A stretch of 64,000 nt of DNA, taken from positions 665,105 through 729,104 of the forward strand of contig NZ_QAOG01000001.1 of the NCBI RefSeq assembly GCF_003050705.1, in the 5' to 3' direction. The translations under genes and the position numbers were made by a program. The DNA comes from Sphingomonas aurantiaca (GTDB lineage: Bacteria > Pseudomonadota > Alphaproteobacteria > Sphingomonadales > Sphingomonadaceae). This document shows, piece after piece, positions 62,511-64,000 of this stretch; position 1 is the stretch's first letter, and each line of letters begins with the position of its first letter. A model generated the notes under the pieces. The model made no database searches, was not told the origin of the DNA, and worked only from the letters and a program-made list of their open reading frames with translations.

Positions 62511-64000
62511 TTACTGACAGGCAAGGCACTCATCGTAATCCTTCGATTCCACGTCGATCTGACGCAGGTCGATGGTGTTGTCCGCCTCGACCCCGCCTGC
62601 GAACCCGGCGCGCTGCACCGACTTCGAGCGCAGATAATAGAGCGACTTGATGCCGAGCTCCCACGCGCGGAAGTGGAGCATCAGCAGGTCCCACTTTTCC
62701 ACGTCGGCCGGGATGAACAGGTTCAGCGACTGCGCCTGGTCGATATAGGGCGTGCGATCGGCGGCGAGCTCGAGCAGCCAGCGCTGGTCGATCTCGAACG
62801 AGGTCTTGTAGCAGTCCTTTTCCTCGACCGAGAGGAAGTCGAGATGCTGGACCGACCCGCCCTGTTCGAGGATCGAGTTCCACACCGCATCCGAGTTCTT
62901 CGACTTCTCGGCGAGCATCTTCTCGAGATACGGGTTCTTGATCGAGAAGCTGCCCGAGAGCGTCTTGTGCGTGTAGATGTTCGCGGGGATCGGCTCGATG
63001 CATGCCGACGTGCCGCCGCAGATGATGCTGATCGATGCGGTCGGGGCGATCGCCATCTTGCAGCTGAACCGCTCCATCGCGCCGACATCGGCGGCATCGG
63101 GGCAGGGCCCGCGCTCGATCGCGAGCTGCATCGAGGCTTCGTTCGCCTGGCTGCTGATGTGCTTGAACATCCGCAGGTTCCACGACTTCGCCATCGCGCC
63201 CTCGAACGGGATGCCGCGTGCCTGGAGGAAGCTGTGGAAGCCCATGACGCCGAGGCCGACCGAGCGCTCGCGGCCCGCCGAATAGGCGGCACGTTCCATG
63301 CCGGGCTCGTGGCGGTCGATATAATCCTGGAGCACGTTGTCGAGGAAGCGCATGACGTCCTCGATCAGGCCCTTCTCGTCCTTCCACTGATCCCAGGTTT
63401 CGAGGTTCAGCGACGACAGGCAGCACACCGCGGTCCGCTCGTTGCCGAGGTGATCCTTGCCGGTCGGCAGCGTGATCTCCGAGCACAGGTTCGAGGTCGA
63501 GACCTTGAGGCCGAGCTCGCGGTGATGCTTCGGCATCGCCTTGTTCACGTGATCGGCGAAGACGATGTACGGCTCGCCGGTCTGGAGGCGGGTCTCGACG
63601 AGTTTCTGGAACAGCGAGCGCGCGTCGACGGTGGCGCGGATCGCCTGGTCCTTCGGGCTGCGCAGATGCCATTCCTCGCCATTGCGCACGGCTTCCATGA
63701 AGTCGTCGGTGATCAGCACGCCGTGGTGCAGGTTCAGAGCCTTGCGGTTGAAATCGCCCGAGGGTTTGCGGATCTCGAGGAATTCCTCGATCTCGGGGTG
63801 CGAGACGTCGAGATAGACCGCGGCCGACCCGCGGCGCAGCGAGCCCTGGCTGATCGCGAGCGTCAGCGAATCCATGACGCGGACGAACGGGATGATGCCG
63901 CTGGTCTTGCCGTTGAGGCCGACCGGCTCGCCGATGCCGCGGACATTGCCCCAATAGGTGCCGATGCCGCCGCCGCGCGAGGCGAGCCAGACATTCTCGT
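62511..64000 (-). CDS. nrdA: Ribonucleoside-diphosphate reductase, alpha subunit, 3' part (5' end outside window)
   Basis: Catalytic subunit that reduces ribonucleoside diphosphates. About 496 residues are present, entering the window in frame (ENVWLASRGGGIGTYWGNVR). Visible motifs: NLCSEITLPTGKD with the catalytic Cys and Glu (about 195-207), AVCCLSSLNL, MAIAPTASISIICGGTSACI with the radical-transfer region, and the C-terminal redox pair CLACQ that hands electrons from thioredoxin or glutaredoxin. The N-terminal ATP-cone, if present, is not in the window. It is transcribed towards nrdB. Confidence 0.96.
   Translation of the reverse strand, partial: ENVWLASRGGGIGTYWGNVRGIGEPVGLNGKTSGIIPFVRVMDSLTLAISQGSLRRGSAAVYLDVSHPEIEEFLEIRKPSGDFNRKALNLHHGVLITDDFMEAVRNGEEWHLRSPKDQAIRATVDARSLFQKLVETRLQTGEPYIVFADHVNKAMPKHHRELGLKVSTSNLCSEITLPTGKDHLGNERTAVCCLSSLNLETWDQWKDEKGLIEDVMRFLDNVLQDYIDRHEPGMERAAYSAGRERSVGLGVMGFHSFLQARGIPFEGAMAKSWNLRMFKHISSQANEASMQLAIERGPCPDAADVGAMERFSCKMAIAPTASISIICGGTSACIEPIPANIYTHKTLSGSFSIKNPYLEKMLAEKSKNSDAVWNSILEQGGSVQHLDFLSVEEKDCYKTSFEIDQRWLLELAADRTPYIDQAQSLNLFIPADVEKWDLLMLHFRAWELGIKSLYYLRSKSVQRAGFAGGVEADNTIDLRQIDVESKDYDECLACQ

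Overview
The window looks like a chromosomal stretch of a GC-rich alphaproteobacterium of the order Sphingomonadales, most likely Sphingomonas or a close relative. The reasons are the very GC-rich coding DNA (by eye about two thirds G+C), the cell-cycle gene sciP (an alphaproteobacterial CtrA inhibitor), the hisZ-purA pair, the Ku/LigD repair pair, many GTG/TTG starts and 1- or 4-base gene overlaps, and a dense population of palindromic intergenic repeats. There is no prophage, no insertion sequence and no CRISPR array. Most of the window is core genome.

Layout. 1-4.4 kb: end of serA, a DUF559 nuclease-like gene, hisZ, purA and a Thr/Gly/Met-rich secreted protein. 4.5-8.7 kb (minus strand): aroC, a second DUF559 gene lying between inverted repeats, fabI, a YihY-type membrane protein and a CbpA-like J-protein. 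9-12.7 kb: transglutaminase-like protein and ATP-grasp/alpha-E fusion, a predicted peptide-modifying pair. 12.9-16.5 kb: Ku and LigD (end joining). 16.6-18.9 kb: pdxH, cation efflux, PhzF-like. 19-22.4 kb: mnmA, a UVR-motif protein, sciP, a stress membrane protein and a SIMPL protein. 22.7-28.4 kb: two-component RND efflux system and DUF445. 28.6-34.4 kb: NTF2-like protein, cupin, HAD phosphatase and a four-gene Mla-type lipid transport operon. 34.5-44.4 kb: glycogen operon glgP-glgB-glgC-glgA-pgm with a CitE-like lyase last. 44.5-54.5 kb: tRNA-Tyr, rlmB-like, ferredoxin, AlkA-like glycosylase, mntH, flippase, polA, 2OG oxygenase, lipoprotein. 54.7-57.6 kb: MFS exporter, acidic protein, outer-membrane protein. 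58-60.8 kb: a small accessory patch (membrane-anchored nuclease, an antitoxin-toxin-antitoxin trio, DUF2442, an AT-rich DUF4145 gene and a gene remnant). 60.8-64 kb: nrdB, DUF2171, nrdA (partial).

The most unusual content is the repeat landscape. At least twelve elements share one design: two hairpins facing each other across a short spacer (REPIN-like). They fall into several sequence families. Both DUF559 genes are physically tied to one family (core GGGGAGAGGG): one gene sits inside an inverted pair, and the other starts directly after a complete pair that supplies its ribosome-binding site. Another REPIN lies in frame inside ligD and encodes part of its inter-domain linker. No RAYT (REP-associated tyrosine transposase) gene is present. 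A link between DUF559 proteins and these repeats is the best candidate here for an undescribed system.
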